Below are positions 48,755-58,359 of a DNA stretch of 64,000 nt, piece after piece; position 1 is the stretch's first letter; each line of letters begins with the position of its first letter. This DNA comes from Bretschneidera sinensis. Taxonomy: Eukaryota; Streptophyta; Magnoliopsida; Brassicales; Akaniaceae. The position numbers and the translations under genes are program-made. The DNA lies in contig CM043697.1 of NCBI GenBank assembly GCA_023935145.1, positions 57,240,501 through 57,304,500 on the forward strand, given 5' to 3'. Below the pieces are notes generated by a model. The model saw only the letters and a list, made by a program, of their open reading frames with translations. It was not told the DNA's origin and searched no databases.

Positions 48755-49862
48755 TGATAAAAGTCATAAAATGTATCTTTACAGTACTTAATTGTTAGCA
48801 TTTTAGGGTTGATCTAGGTTTGAATTGCACTTTTATACCTTAACAACTCTAAAGTGTCATTCTTGGATCATTGATCTATTTCGATGCATTTTCAGGTACT
48901 TTAAGTTCAAAAGAGATGGAAAAGCTATCATTGCTTGAAGCACAATGACTCGATGAACACCGGAGTGACCAAGCTAAAGCTAGCACCGCAGCACCCATAA
49001 AGGAGCACCGCAGCGCGCACACGATGTTATATCTTCGAGTTAGAACTTAATTAGGGTTTTAAACAATAGATTAAACCCGAAAACACCCTTGGACCTTTGT
49101 ACTATAAATATATCACTTAGGGTTGAAAAGGAAAATATCTTTGGAGAGGTCGGAGGCTGGGGAAAACATCATGAAGGCTACCACACTCTCCCCCATGGCC
49201 AACTAATCTCCAAGCAAGGCGAAGGGATGAATCCCTAGGTGTAGTTGTTCTTATTTTATTTTCTTGATTCAGTTGTAGTATGGATTTATTTTCATTAAAC
49301 ATTGTTTTGATTTACTTTTTTTTTATCTAATTAGAAGATTTCCCCTTAATCCGGTGATTGCATCTTTCTCCCCCATATCAGTCTAGTCATGCTCTTCTTA
49401 TGTGATGTTGTTGAGGTGTAATTGAGTTCGGTAGATTTCTATTATAGATTTGTCCATTACTACAGTATTGTCATTATGATGTATTGTCGTTTCTTGATAT
49501 TCTATAAGTTAGGTCATGTGTGCTTGAAACTAAAAAGTATTTCATAACAATTACATTAGGGTTTACTTGTGCTTAATTGAATATTTGTCGATTGCCTGTT
49601 TGGGATGTGAAACTAGCAATCGAGATAAAAACAATTGAATCGAGATTGGAATAAGGCAACAAACCTAGGGAGGATTCCTGTAACCTTGTTGTTTCTCCAT
49701 CATAATCTATTTACACAATTTTCACACAATACTTTATTCTTCCATTTAACTTTTATCGTTCATATTAAGGATTACATTTCTCTTGTAATTAACTTGTTTC
49801 CCTGTGGAATCGACACCCCAAATTTGTGCTACAACTACCGCGTTATACTTTGGGCGTAATCA
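48755..49862 (+). repeat. Element G 5' LTR (internally deleted)
   Basis: 1108 bp, from TGATAAAAGTCATAAAATG to GGGCGTAATCA. Compared with the 3' LTR it lacks about 250 bp just after GAACACCGGAGTGA (48971). Confidence 0.9.
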
Positions 49863-49866
49863 AATT

Positions 49867-49885
49867 TTGGTGCCGTTGCCGGGGA
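49867..49885 (+). promoter_or_regulatory. Primer-binding site, tRNA-Asp type
   Basis: TTGGTGCCGTTGCCGGGGA, one base from the usual Athila site, starts 4 nt after the LTR. Confidence 0.85.
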
Positions 49886-50269
49886 GATGCACTTAAGTAC
49901 AAGGAAGATTGTCAACCTTGAGACATGACAGTAGAAGAATTGTAAATAGTTTTTCTTTTCAGCAGCTGTAAAAGCGGTAACTTCGTTAATTCTTTTAGCT
50001 TGCTGCATTATTTTTTTCCTTCTTTATTTTTATAGAATTTTTTTATTATTGTTCTTTTTTCTAAGTTTTGATTTTCTAACTTTTTTTATTCTGTTTTATT
50101 TATTTCCTCTCTGATTCATATGGTGTATGCTTAGACCGAGAGATTTGAGAGGTAGATTCATTAGAGGACCCAAAAATAGAATTACCCTCTCCTTCCATGT
50201 TCGTTAGTAAAACGTCGCCTAGATCAAACCATAGTGCACCCCCATTAGAGAATTTAGAGGATTTTAACA

Positions 50270-51795
50270 TGGCTGATAACCCTAATGAGAATGTTACTAG
50301 GACACTTCAGGATTACCTCCACCCTACACGCGCAGCCACACCATCATGCATCATGTTTCCAGCCAATACTCACCACCTAGAGTTTAAAACAAGGATGATA
50401 CAGTTACTCCCTACATTTCATGGCTTGGATAATGAAAACCCATATGTGCACATTAGAGAGTTTGAGGAATTAGTTACGACTTGTCATAGTCAAGATGAAA
50501 CTCATGACATTGTGAAACTTAAGTTCTTTCCTTTCGCTTTGAAGGATAGAGCTAAGAGTTGGCTATACTCACTTAGACCACGATCTATTGGGTCGTGGAC
50601 TGAGATGGCTCGGGTCTTCTTTAATAAATACTTTCCCCAACATAAGACCAATGCTTTAAAAAAGCAAATCTCCACCTTTGCACAAAAGGACAACGAGACT
50701 TTGTATTAGTCTTGGGAGAGATTTAAGGAGTTATTGAGTATGTGCCCTCACCATGGGTATGAGAGTTGGCGCTTGGTAAGCTATTTTTATGAGGGACTTA
50801 CATATTGAGAGCGCCAATTTGTAGAGATGATGTGTAATGGTGAATTCTTGGAGATAGATCCTGATGAGGCCATAGAGTACCTCAATGAGCTTGCTGAAAA
50901 AGCTCACACTTGGACTGGACCTAGTGCTACTAAAAGCACAAATAGGTCACGACCTATAGGGCACCCAAATGGTGGTAGAATTTACCATCTTAGGGAAGAG
51001 GATAACCTTAAGGCCAAGGTAGAGATGCTCACTAGGGAATTAGAGGTGTTAAAGACTAAAAGCTCAAAGCCAACACACGTAGCTAATCATGCAAAATCTT
51101 TTGAACTATGTTTTGTGTGTGGCGGGGTAGATCATCTCGCTCAAGAGTGCCCCATATTTGCTGAGATGAGAGGGATGTATAAGACACAATGTAATGCCTT
51201 AGGCATGTACAAGAAGCCTTTAGCACCCTTATCTGATGCTTATAATCTGGGATGGCAAAATCACCCCAATTTCAGCTGGAAGTCTGAAAACCAGCAGCTT
51301 GCACAACCCCCTGCACCATATCTTGAGCCATATCATGCACCTGTATCTTTTAGGAGTTCTTTAGAAGACACTTTACATACTTTTATTGAGGCACAGGGTA
51401 AGACTAATCAAAGACTTGAATCTTTAATTACGCAGGCTGTTGAAGAAAATAAAGAGATAAAGAGCCAAGTGTCCAAGTTGATGAGCTACTTGAGTGTGAC
51501 TGACCGAGGTAAGTTCCTTTCTCAAGCTGAGTCCACATCCCATAGTCAACTCCTAGCACAGCAGAATATAAAGGAGGTGAATGCCATTGCGACACTAAGT
51601 GGTAAGTTATTACACATCCCAACAACGAAAAAATCAGAGGATGTAGACGAAACCCACCAAGCATACATGATTGACTCATTCATGGAAAAGGTCCAGCACC
51701 TTAATCCATTAGAGTCCACCCTCACCCATGGCTTCACAAGAGCATATATCAAGCCAGAATTTACGGATGTTACTGATTCCTTGAGGCCTCTCTAA
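50270..51795 (+). pseudogene. Element G gag (best preserved of the family)
   Basis: Athila-related capsid protein from MADNPNENVTRTLQDYL at 50270. Only two stops interrupt it: TAG at 50707 (Gln) and TGA at 50806 (Arg). From 50827 it is open for 322 codons through EYLNELAEKAHTWTGP, the zinc knuckle CFVCGGVDHLAQEC (near 51110-51151), KEVNAIATLSGKLLHIPTTKK and MIDSFMEKVQHLNPLES. The join between KLLHIPTTKK and MIDSF stands where related elements have about 190 codons of protease. A frameshift near 51775 alters the end compared with array E. Confidence 0.87.
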
Positions 51796-52002
51796 AGCAT
51801 ACAAGCACCGAATTTGGCAATGAAGCAGCGGCTAGTGCATTCAACCTATGTTTGTCTTGGAGGGAATAAGAGTGTCTAGCTGAAGACGTAAAACTTAGCG
51901 CTCATGGGAGGCACCCGACAGCTTATCCTTTTTACTTTTATTGCTTTCATATTTCTTTTTCTTGTTTACTGTTCGTATATTTTTCTGTTTTCCAGTATTA
52001 AC
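51796..52002 (+). other. Element G 3' untranslated region, first part
   Basis: Matches 19860-20098 of array E up to TCCAGTATTAAC, where the hAT element is inserted. Confidence 0.75.
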
Positions 52003-52240
52003 CAGTGTTTTAAAAAACGGAGTCTGGGCGCGCCCGGGGCGAGCCCAGGGGCAAAACAGGGCTAAAAATGCTCCGAGGCGTGAAAGTTGGGGCGAAGTGT
52101 CGCTGGGCGTGCGTTTTTCAGGTTTGGTTTACACCCCGGGAGTTTGGGCGTACGCCCAATGAATTTTTATTTTTTTATTTTTTTTTGCTTCTGCAACCTT
52201 AAATTAAATTAAATTATTTCTCTAATAACCAAAGCCACAA

Positions 52241-52312
52241 GGGCATTTGGTCTAGTGGTATGATTCTCACTTTGGGTTTAAGGCATCTTGAGTTCAAACC
52301 ACGGAATGCCCC
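52241..52312 (+). tRNA. tRNA-Pro(UGG)-like sequence, probably a pseudogene
   Basis: A 72-nt sequence with a perfect 7-bp acceptor stem (GGGCATT with AATGCCC) and C as the discriminator. The A box is TGGTCTAGTGG, the anticodon loop TTTGGGT has TGG, and the B box is AGTTCAAACC. A T5 terminator follows at 52313. The 5' half is that of plant tRNA-Pro. The anticodon stem keeps about 3 of 5 pairs and the T stem is partly wobble or mismatched, so it is unlikely to be a working tRNA. It lies inside the hAT element. Confidence 0.7.
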
Positions 52313-52506
52313 TTTTTGTCTTCTGTTTTTGCAATATTATGTATTGGGCCCTATAAATTAAGACTGCTACCATTATTAGGCTGACTGATCAGCCCATAAA
52401 CATCATATCTCATCACAGGACTTGCAAGATCATTTTTAGGCTCTCACTTGTGAAGCCCATTAATTGAGATCCTAAAAATTTAGGTATTAATGAGCTCTCC
52501 TTAAGT

Positions 52507-52580
52507 CTTTTTCCTGAGGCTTGAACCCATAAACTAAAATGTTATAGTTATAGATCTTAACCACTATGCTAATATTCTTG
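52507..52580 (-). other. Possible second tRNA-like relic
   Basis: On the minus strand TAGCATAGTGG (52571-52561) fits an A box and GGTTCAAGCCT (52527-52517) fits a B box, 44 nt apart as in tRNAs. Stems are poor. It faces the tRNA-Pro-like sequence. Confidence 0.3.
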
Positions 52581-53301
52581 TTATGACATTATTGCACTTC
52601 ATAAATATATAACACATGTTATCTAGTTTAATAATAATTACAAACTATTTAATTAATCACTTACAAATTACAACAATATAGAAATATAAGTTATATATAA
52701 ATATATATTAATATTTATAAAATTATAATTATCACACTCTAGAGAGTTAGTAAAGTATTAAACTTTGATAAAAATTAATTAATTAATTAATTAATTAAAA
52801 TTATTTTATTATTCTAATTAATTAATTAATATTATTTTATTAAAATTTTAAAACTCTCCAAAAGATTCAAAAGACTTACCTAGATTTTCAGCATTTCAGG
52901 TCAAAATTTTAAATTTTTAACATTTCGATTGGACGTAATTACAAATGAACCACTATGTTGGAGGACTATAGAATAAATTGATTGATACATATGCAACAAA
53001 CAATAGTGTACGTCTAATATCATATATGATTAAAATTTTCATCAAATTGTTTGGTATTTGTGTAAAAATATTTTGATAAATATTCATTCATAGCTCTTAA
53101 GTTAGTAAAACTTATTGATAATTAATTAATTTATATTATTTGAATTTTTTAGTATTTTTATAATTTAATTAATATTATTTTATTCAAAATGCCCCAACGT
53201 TTCAAAAGGCTTACGCCCAAACGCCTCGGGGCTTACGCCTCGCCTCATTGAGGCAAAATGCCTCACCCAATGCCCTCGCCTCTGAAAACACTGGTATTAA
53301 C

Positions 53302-53665
53302 TTAGTATTTCTTTTTCAGGGACAAATATACGAAGCAGTTCAAATGGTGGAGCACAATTTTCAGCTTCTGTGCACCTTTGGCTACAAAGGGAGTTTCTTT
53401 TACTCTTTCTTTTACATTGAGATCAATGCAATTTTTAAGTTGGGGGTGGAGGAAACGCATCTCTTTGTTTCCATATTCTTTATTTCCATACATTTTTTTT
53501 CCATTGAACTGCTTGGTGTCGTTCTCCCTTTTTTGTTTGTTTTTAGCATGCTTTGTGTTAGCCTTGCATGTAATTCACATGTCAATGATATGAGCTTAAT
53601 TAAGATAGCATACAGCATTTAGAAGAAGTTAAATTTTGTTTCAGTTTGAAAATACTTTAAGTGTC
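53302..53665 (+). other. Element G 3' untranslated region, second part
   Basis: Continues after the hAT element with AGGGACAAATATACGAAGCAG and AAGTTGGGGGTGGAGG, as in array E at 20115-20445. It is cut at GTGTC by element H. The small frames here are not genes. Confidence 0.75.
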
Positions 53666-54190
53666 TGATGCAGGAGGATCTGAGTCAGATGATGCTGAGT
53701 TGTCAGATAGCACGTTGTTGGCACTGAGATACCTTGAGTTGGCAGATCAGTGCAAAGATAGCAAGTGGGCTACCTAGACCGGTTTACATCGTTTAGTGGG
53801 CCACGGGCTCAGATTGGGTCTCAGAGACCCTAGTCTGATTGGAAACGGGCTTCCAGGAAAAACTTAGGTAAAACCTAAGTGTTGTCGCTTTTAAGCCAAA
53901 AAACGACGTTTAAGCCCTCAATTTGGCAGTTTTTAGATTTTAGAAAACTTTTTATTTTATTTGCAATTACTTCAAAATTGGCCTTAATTTAATTTTCCTA
54001 TTTTAGCTTTACCTTATAAATAAGGTTTTAGGGATTAGTAAACATTATTATTGATTTGCATAAATTTGAATAAAATTTAGAGTTGTTCCTCTATTTTTTC
54101 TAAGGTTTTTTTCTCTTGTGTTATTTTCTTCACTGTGAATTATCTGTTGAAAACAAGCCTACAAAATAATCGCTATTCTGCCCGGTGTCA
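53666..54190 (+). repeat. Element H 5' LTR
   Basis: Starts TGATGCAGGAGGATC, ends CCCGGTGTCA. TTATAAATAAGG near 54014 could be a TATA box. Confidence 0.88.
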
Positions 54191-54191
54191 G

Positions 54192-54204
54192 TTGGTATCA
54201 GAGC
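54192..54204 (+). promoter_or_regulatory. Element H primer-binding site
   Basis: TTGGTATCAGAGC, complementary to initiator tRNA-Met, stands 1 nt after the LTR. Confidence 0.85.
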
Positions 54205-54240
54205 TTCAGCATATTCCTGGGGTGAGATTTCATCAGTTTC

Positions 54241-55261
54241 CATGGCTGGTGGTCGTGGTCGTGGTCGTCGCGGGCAGGTTCCGAACGAGGAAGTCCCACA
54301 TCGTGATTGTAACGTTTAGGATGCGATGATTGAGGATTTACATACACAAGTCGCAGAATTAACCCAGCGTCTAGCGGCGCGGAATTTCGGTGATCGTGAG
54401 TTGGAAGATCACGATTCCTATTCTAGTTTCAAAAACCTGTATCACAATCCTGGTCGATTCAGGGAGCACCGTGGCCGGGAGGGTCATTATGGAGACCTCG
54501 GATTCAAAGTGGATCTACCCGAGTTTTTTGGTACGTTACAAGCCAAAAGATTCGTCGATTGGTTGAATGAAGTAGAGTGTATTTTCGAGTATAAGGAAGT
54601 CCCAGATCGTGTCAAAGTAAAACTGGTCGCCATCAAACTGAAAGGCAGAACATCTGCGTGGTGGGAGAAGTTGAGGCGCTCACACGACCGGCAGGGCAAG
54701 GCCAAGATCACTGATTGAGAAAGGATGAAGAAAAAGATGAAGGGTCACTTCCTTCCTTTTGGCTACACTCAAACCCTGTTTCAGCGACTTCATTCATTGA
54801 GGCAAAGTACGAGTTCAATTGATGATTACACGGACGAGTTCTATCAATTTATAGCTCGGAATGATTTATCCGAGACAGAGGAGCAGATAGTGGCATGGTA
54901 TTTGGGGAGATTACGGCAACCCCTGTAGGATGTCCTCAGCCTTCACTCGCTATGGACCGTTTCTGAAGCATACTAGCGTGCACTTGCGGTGGAAAAAAAG
55001 TAGAACAAGAGGCCAATGAACCAAAGCAGCGATCAAAGCAGTCGGTCAGTTCGCCCTCAAGAATTTCGTCCTGCCCATCAGCCACCCCAAGGTAGCCCTA
55101 GCTCAAATATTAGATGTTTCAGATGTTGTGAACAGGGACATAAATCGACTGAGTGTAGGAAGCCTGCTAGTCAGAAGGGCAAAAATCTCCTAATTGAGGA
55201 CGATGTGGTAGACGAAACTGAGGAGATTGGAGAGCCTGTGTATGATGATGATAAAGATGGA
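54241..55261 (+). pseudogene. Element H gag
   Basis: Ty3/gypsy gag from MAGGRGRGRRGQVPNEE (about 54241). One stop falls near 54317, then MIEDLHTQVAELTQRLAAR, the capsid segment FKVDLPEFFGTLQAKRFVDW, VKLVAIKLKGRTSAWWEKL and GYTQTLFQRLHSLRQ. Further stops are at 54716, 54926, 54964, 54976 and 55001. From 55016 the frame is open through the zinc knuckle CFRCCEQGHKSTEC (55115-55156) and the acidic linker EDDVVDETEEIGEPVYDDD. It then runs in frame into the captured ubiquitin-like segment. Confidence 0.85.
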
Positions 55262-55666
55262 GATGTTGGGTATGTGAACCAGAAGATTGCAAAGAGGACG
55301 AAAGAATTTGTTGATCTTGATGAGCATGAAGTTGTTTATGATGGGGAGCGATTGGAGGATCAGAGGCTTATTGATGACATTAGTAAGCACAATAATGCAG
55401 TGTTGCATTTGTTGGTCCGAAAATATGCAAAAGTTTGGGCTAGGCCAGTTGAGAAGAATTTTAAATTGTCCATTGTGTCCCCAAAGTTGAACGATAGAAA
55501 AAATTACGATGCTCCTGGGGAGAACAATAGGAGACATTATGATGCCCGTGAAGAAAACAATAGGAGAGTTTATGAAGTTAATCGAGAAATTGTACCAGGG
55601 AAGCCTCCTGATAGGCATTTCTCTTTGGAACCAATCATCATTAGTCCCAAGATTGAATTACCATAA
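55016..55666 (+). CDS. Gag zinc-knuckle fused to captured PI4K-gamma ubiquitin-like region
   Basis: A 216-codon open frame that joins two unrelated proteins. Residues 1-80 are the gag tail with zinc knuckle (residues 34-47). From about residue 83 (DVGYVNQKIAKRTKEF, VDLDEHEVVYDGERLEDQRL, AVLHLLVRKYAKV) it reads as the second half of the ubiquitin-like domain of plant PI4K-gamma. The linker with repeated RENNRR-type units and GKPPDRHFSLEPIIISPK follows, as in that kinase family. A TAA at 55664 stands where the kinase reads on (next residues VILDMLNSTFDGLDSGNYP). The join lies near 55255-55265. Identification rests on recalled family motifs. Confidence 0.8.
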   Translation: MNQSSDQSSRSVRPQEFRPAHQPPQGSPSSNIRCFRCCEQGHKSTECRKPASQKGKNLLIEDDVVDETEEIGEPVYDDDKDGDVGYVNQKIAKRTKEFVDLDEHEVVYDGERLEDQRLIDDISKHNNAVLHLLVRKYAKVWARPVEKNFKLSIVSPKLNDRKNYDAPGENNRRHYDAREENNRRVYEVNREIVPGKPPDRHFSLEPIIISPKIELP

Positions 55667-56332
55667 GTGATTTTGGATATGCTTAATTCCACTTTTGATG
55701 GATTAGATAGTGGGAATTACCCAGTCAGGTCCAGGGAGGGTACAGGAGGAGTTTATTTCATGCTGGATTCATCAGGCTAGAAATTTGTTACTGTTTTTAA
55801 GTCAATTGATTAGGAACCATTGGCAGTGAACAACCCTCAGAGGTTGCCATTGTCACCAAATGGTGAAGGGTTAAAGAAGGGAATGAGAGTTGGAGAAGGA
55901 GCACTTAGGGAAGTTGCTGCTTACATATTGGATCATCCGAAGAGTGGGCGCTGCTCGTTATTTGTTTATGAGAAGGGCTTTTCTGGGGTACCTCCCACAG
56001 TTATGATTAAGTGCTTGCATCAGGGATTCAACCATCCTGGGAAAATAAAATTTAAGATTGGGTCATTACAGATGTTTATGGAGAATGATGGTGGTTGTGA
56101 GGATTTGGGTCTTGTAGCATTCCTAGTTGAGGAAATCAATGACTACATAAAATCACTTGATGTTGAAGAAGATATCACTCTTCTAGAATTCCATGGATGG
56201 AATATACCACTTGAATGTGCCCATACACTCCGCATCTCCACCATACTATTGAAGAAAGGAGTTGAAAAAGGGCTGACTCCCTTTGACATTGGAAGCATAA
56301 TGTACAGAGAAACCTTGACAAAGGAATCTATC
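55667..56332 (+). pseudogene. Captured PI4K-gamma kinase domain, core deleted
   Basis: Continues the captured transcript: NSTFDGLDSGNYPVRSREGTG, GVYFMLDSSG, a stop, VTVFKSID (with the likely ATP-binding Lys), a stop at 55811, then open from 55814: AVNNPQRLPL, RVGEGALREVAAYILDHP, GVPPTVMIKCLHQGFNHP, GSLQMFMENDGGCEDL. At about 56135 the sequence jumps from FLVEE to NDYIKSLDVEEDITLLEFHGW, which is near the family's C-terminus. The catalytic part in between (the ADRHAGN-type loop and the DHG-type metal site) is missing. It cannot be an active lipid kinase. Confidence 0.8.
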
Positions 56333-56782
56333 CATGAGCAGGTGAAGCTGGCCATTCACGAGAGTAATGCCAAGTACAAGGCTCAGAGCGACAGACAACG
56401 TTGTCAGGTACTTTTTGATGTTGGTGATTTTGTTTGGGCGGTATTAACTCGTGATCTTTTTCCTGTGGGAGAATATAATAAACTTAAGGAGCCAAAGATT
56501 GGACCCTATGAGATCCTGCAGAAGATCAATGATAACGCCTACAGACTACGCCTACCCAGTCATCTGAGGACTTATGATGTATTTAATGTGAAACACCTGA
56601 GTCCTTGTTTTGTGGATTCCGATAAAGCTATTGTGAACTCGAGGACGAGTTCTTTCCAACCTGGGGCGACTGATATAGGAGGATCCCAGTTAGATGATGC
56701 TAAGTTGTCAGATAGCACGTTGTTGGCACTGAGATACCTAGAGTTGGCAGATAAGCGCAAAGATAGCAAGTGGGCTACCTAG
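55814..56782 (+). CDS. Kinase-integrase chimeric frame reading into the 3' LTR
   Basis: About 320 codons without a stop. Residues 1-171 are the captured PI4K-gamma pieces. From about residue 172 (HEQVKLAIHESNAKYKAQSD, VGDFVWAVLTRDLFPVGEYN, KIGPYEILQKINDNAYRLRL, TYDVFNVKHLSPCF) it is the integrase C-terminal end of a Ty3/gypsy element. The frame crosses the LTR border at 56671 and ends 37 codons inside the LTR at TAG 56780. No ATG is evident at the start: the frame opens after the stop at 55811. It may never have been translated alone; in the ancestor it was probably part of one Gag-kinase-integrase protein. Confidence 0.75.
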   Translation, partial: EPLAVNNPQRLPLSPNGEGLKKGMRVGEGALREVAAYILDHPKSGRCSLFVYEKGFSGVPPTVMIKCLHQGFNHPGKIKFKIGSLQMFMENDGGCEDLGLVAFLVEEINDYIKSLDVEEDITLLEFHGWNIPLECAHTLRISTILLKKGVEKGLTPFDIGSIMYRETLTKESIHEQVKLAIHESNAKYKAQSDRQRCQVLFDVGDFVWAVLTRDLFPVGEYNKLKEPKIGPYEILQKINDNAYRLRLPSHLRTYDVFNVKHLSPCFVDSDKAIVNSRTSSFQPGATDIGGSQLDDAKLSDSTLLALRYLELADKRKDSKWAT

Positions 56783-57193
56783 ACCGGTTTACATCGTTTA
56801 GCAAGCCACAGGCTCGGATCGGGTCCTAGAGACCCTAATCTGATTAGAAATGGGCTTTCGGGCAAAACTTAGGCTAAACCTAAGTGTCATCGTTTTTAAG
56901 CCAAAAAATGACGTTTAAGCCCTCAATTTGGCAGTTTTCAGTTTTTAAGAAACTTTTTATTTTATTTGCAATTACTTCAAATTTGGCCTAAACTTAATTT
57001 TCCTATTTTAGCTTTACCTTATAAATAAGGTTTTAGGGATTAGTAAACATTATTATTGATTTGCATAATTTTGAATAAAATTCAGAGTTGTTCCTATGTT
57101 TTTTCTAGGGTTTTTTTCTCGTGTTATTTTCTTCCCTGTGAATTATCTGTTGAAAACTAGCCTACAGAATAATCGCTATTCTGCCCGGCGTCA
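56671..57193 (+). repeat. Element H 3' LTR
   Basis: Starts TGATATAGGAGGATC, ends CCCGGCGTCA, 523 bp. It differs from the 5' LTR at scattered sites. Confidence 0.88.
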
Positions 57194-57198
57194 ATGTC

Positions 57199-58359
57199 AA
57201 TCTTGATTTGGTTAGAGACTCTAGTTTGTGGTAAGATTTTATGATTAGTCTCAAGCACTTAGAGAAGTTTTATGTTTGATTATTTTGTGAATATTTTTAC
57301 GGTCTTGGCAAGCTCTAGAACTTATTTGATAACCACTTGAGGTGAATTCTTAGAATGCACATTACTTAGGATATGATATAGGCCATTTTGGACCGTTTGA
57401 GCCATTCGAACTTACCATTGCTATATTTATCACTAGTCACCTATTTGAGCATTTTTCTTGAAAAAGAATTTGAGCTTTGTTTCTTTCAATAGCCATTTAC
57501 TCACCTTTATGAGCCTAAAATATTTTATCCTTACATTCCTTTTAAAAGAACTTAGTCATACACATTTGTTGAGAAGCATTCAAGAGGAGTAAGGATAGAA
57601 ATATGAGAAAATATCACTGCCATAACCCAAGTACATTAAAGGAGATAAGTTGGGGGTTATGGAAAAGAAAAAGAAAAATGAAAAAAGGAGGTGAATGATC
57701 TTATGCCAAAATACAAAAAAAAAAAAAAAGAAGTGAATTATGGCAAAGAAAGAAGAAAAGAAAGGAAAAGTGGTAATTTGAGAAAAATGCTCAAACAATA
57801 GTTGAAAAAGTTGGGTGATGAAGTAAGGTTATCTAGTGCTTAAAAGTGGTTGTGTTTAGAGCTAAGAGATCTTCTTTTACTTGTAAATCCTTCCCATTCT
57901 TTCTTAACCTTTACCTTAGCCTAACGTTACAAGCTTATTAAAGACCTATTGATCCAACATAGTGTGATTTTTCTGCAATAGTGGAGAGTGATTTGAAAAG
58001 TGAGCCTATGGAGCTTGTTTTTGTAATTGATGTCACGTAATTTAATATATTTTAGAGGCCAAGACTTGTATTCATGAATGTTCTACATAAAATCATCCAG
58101 GTGTTCGGATTAATGGATTATGATAAGATGGATGTTAAGAGTCGATAACAATTTTAAGATTGATGCTTAGATTACTTTTGGACTTGGGTGAAATTTAATG
58201 ATTCTATGTGCCGTGTCTTATGTGCGATTTTTGAGACAAAAGTGAATTACTCTTGGTTTAACACTAACAATGCTTTACTTTGTTTTGATTCCTACCGTAG
58301 AATTCATCTCTTGTTTTCACTTGAATGGTAGGGACTAGAAATAAGCTAGTTGGGGATTA
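57199..58359 (+). other. Element G 3' untranslated region, last part
   Basis: Matches array E 20453-21620. It is non-coding, with AAGTTGGGGGTTATGG near 57645, an A/G-rich stretch at 57655-57780 and GTTGGGGATTA just before the 3' LTR as the likely polypurine tract. No gene is seen. Confidence 0.75.

Larger units (their letters stand above)
52003..53293. mobile_element. Non-autonomous hAT-type DNA element
   Basis: 1291 bp bounded by the terminal inverted repeats CAGTGTTTT and AAAACACTG, with the exact 8-bp duplication GTATTAAC at 51995-52002 and 53294-53301. An 8-bp duplication and short CAGTG-type ends are hAT hallmarks. The ends are GC-rich with GCCTCGCC/GGCGAG words (52025-52150, 53205-53285), and the middle is very AT-rich, including an (AATT)n run at about 52777-52835. 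There is no transposase frame. It carries a tRNA-Pro-like sequence. Array E has the uninterrupted target site, which confirms the insertion. Confidence 0.92.
53666..57193 (+). mobile_element. Element H: gypsy retrotransposon carrying a captured PI4K-gamma transcript
   Basis: 3528 bp with LTRs of about 525 bp (53666-54190 and 56671-57193) and a near-perfect target duplication (GTGTC before, ATGTC after). The interior order is primer site, Ty3/gypsy gag with zinc knuckle, about 1.07 kb of plant phosphatidylinositol 4-kinase gamma coding sequence in sense orientation without visible introns, then the C-terminal end of a gypsy integrase. Protease, RT, RNase H and the integrase core are absent, so it depended on enzymes from another element. 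Confidence 0.9.

Noticed and set aside
52241..52312. Functional tRNA-Pro gene
   Set aside because: Anticodon and T stems are weakened by mismatches and wobble pairs, and a base of the variable region appears lost. I keep it as a tRNA-like relic.
54241..56782. A real host PI4K-gamma gene
   Set aside because: It is bounded by LTRs with a target duplication, joined to gag and integrase, has in-frame stops and lacks the kinase core.
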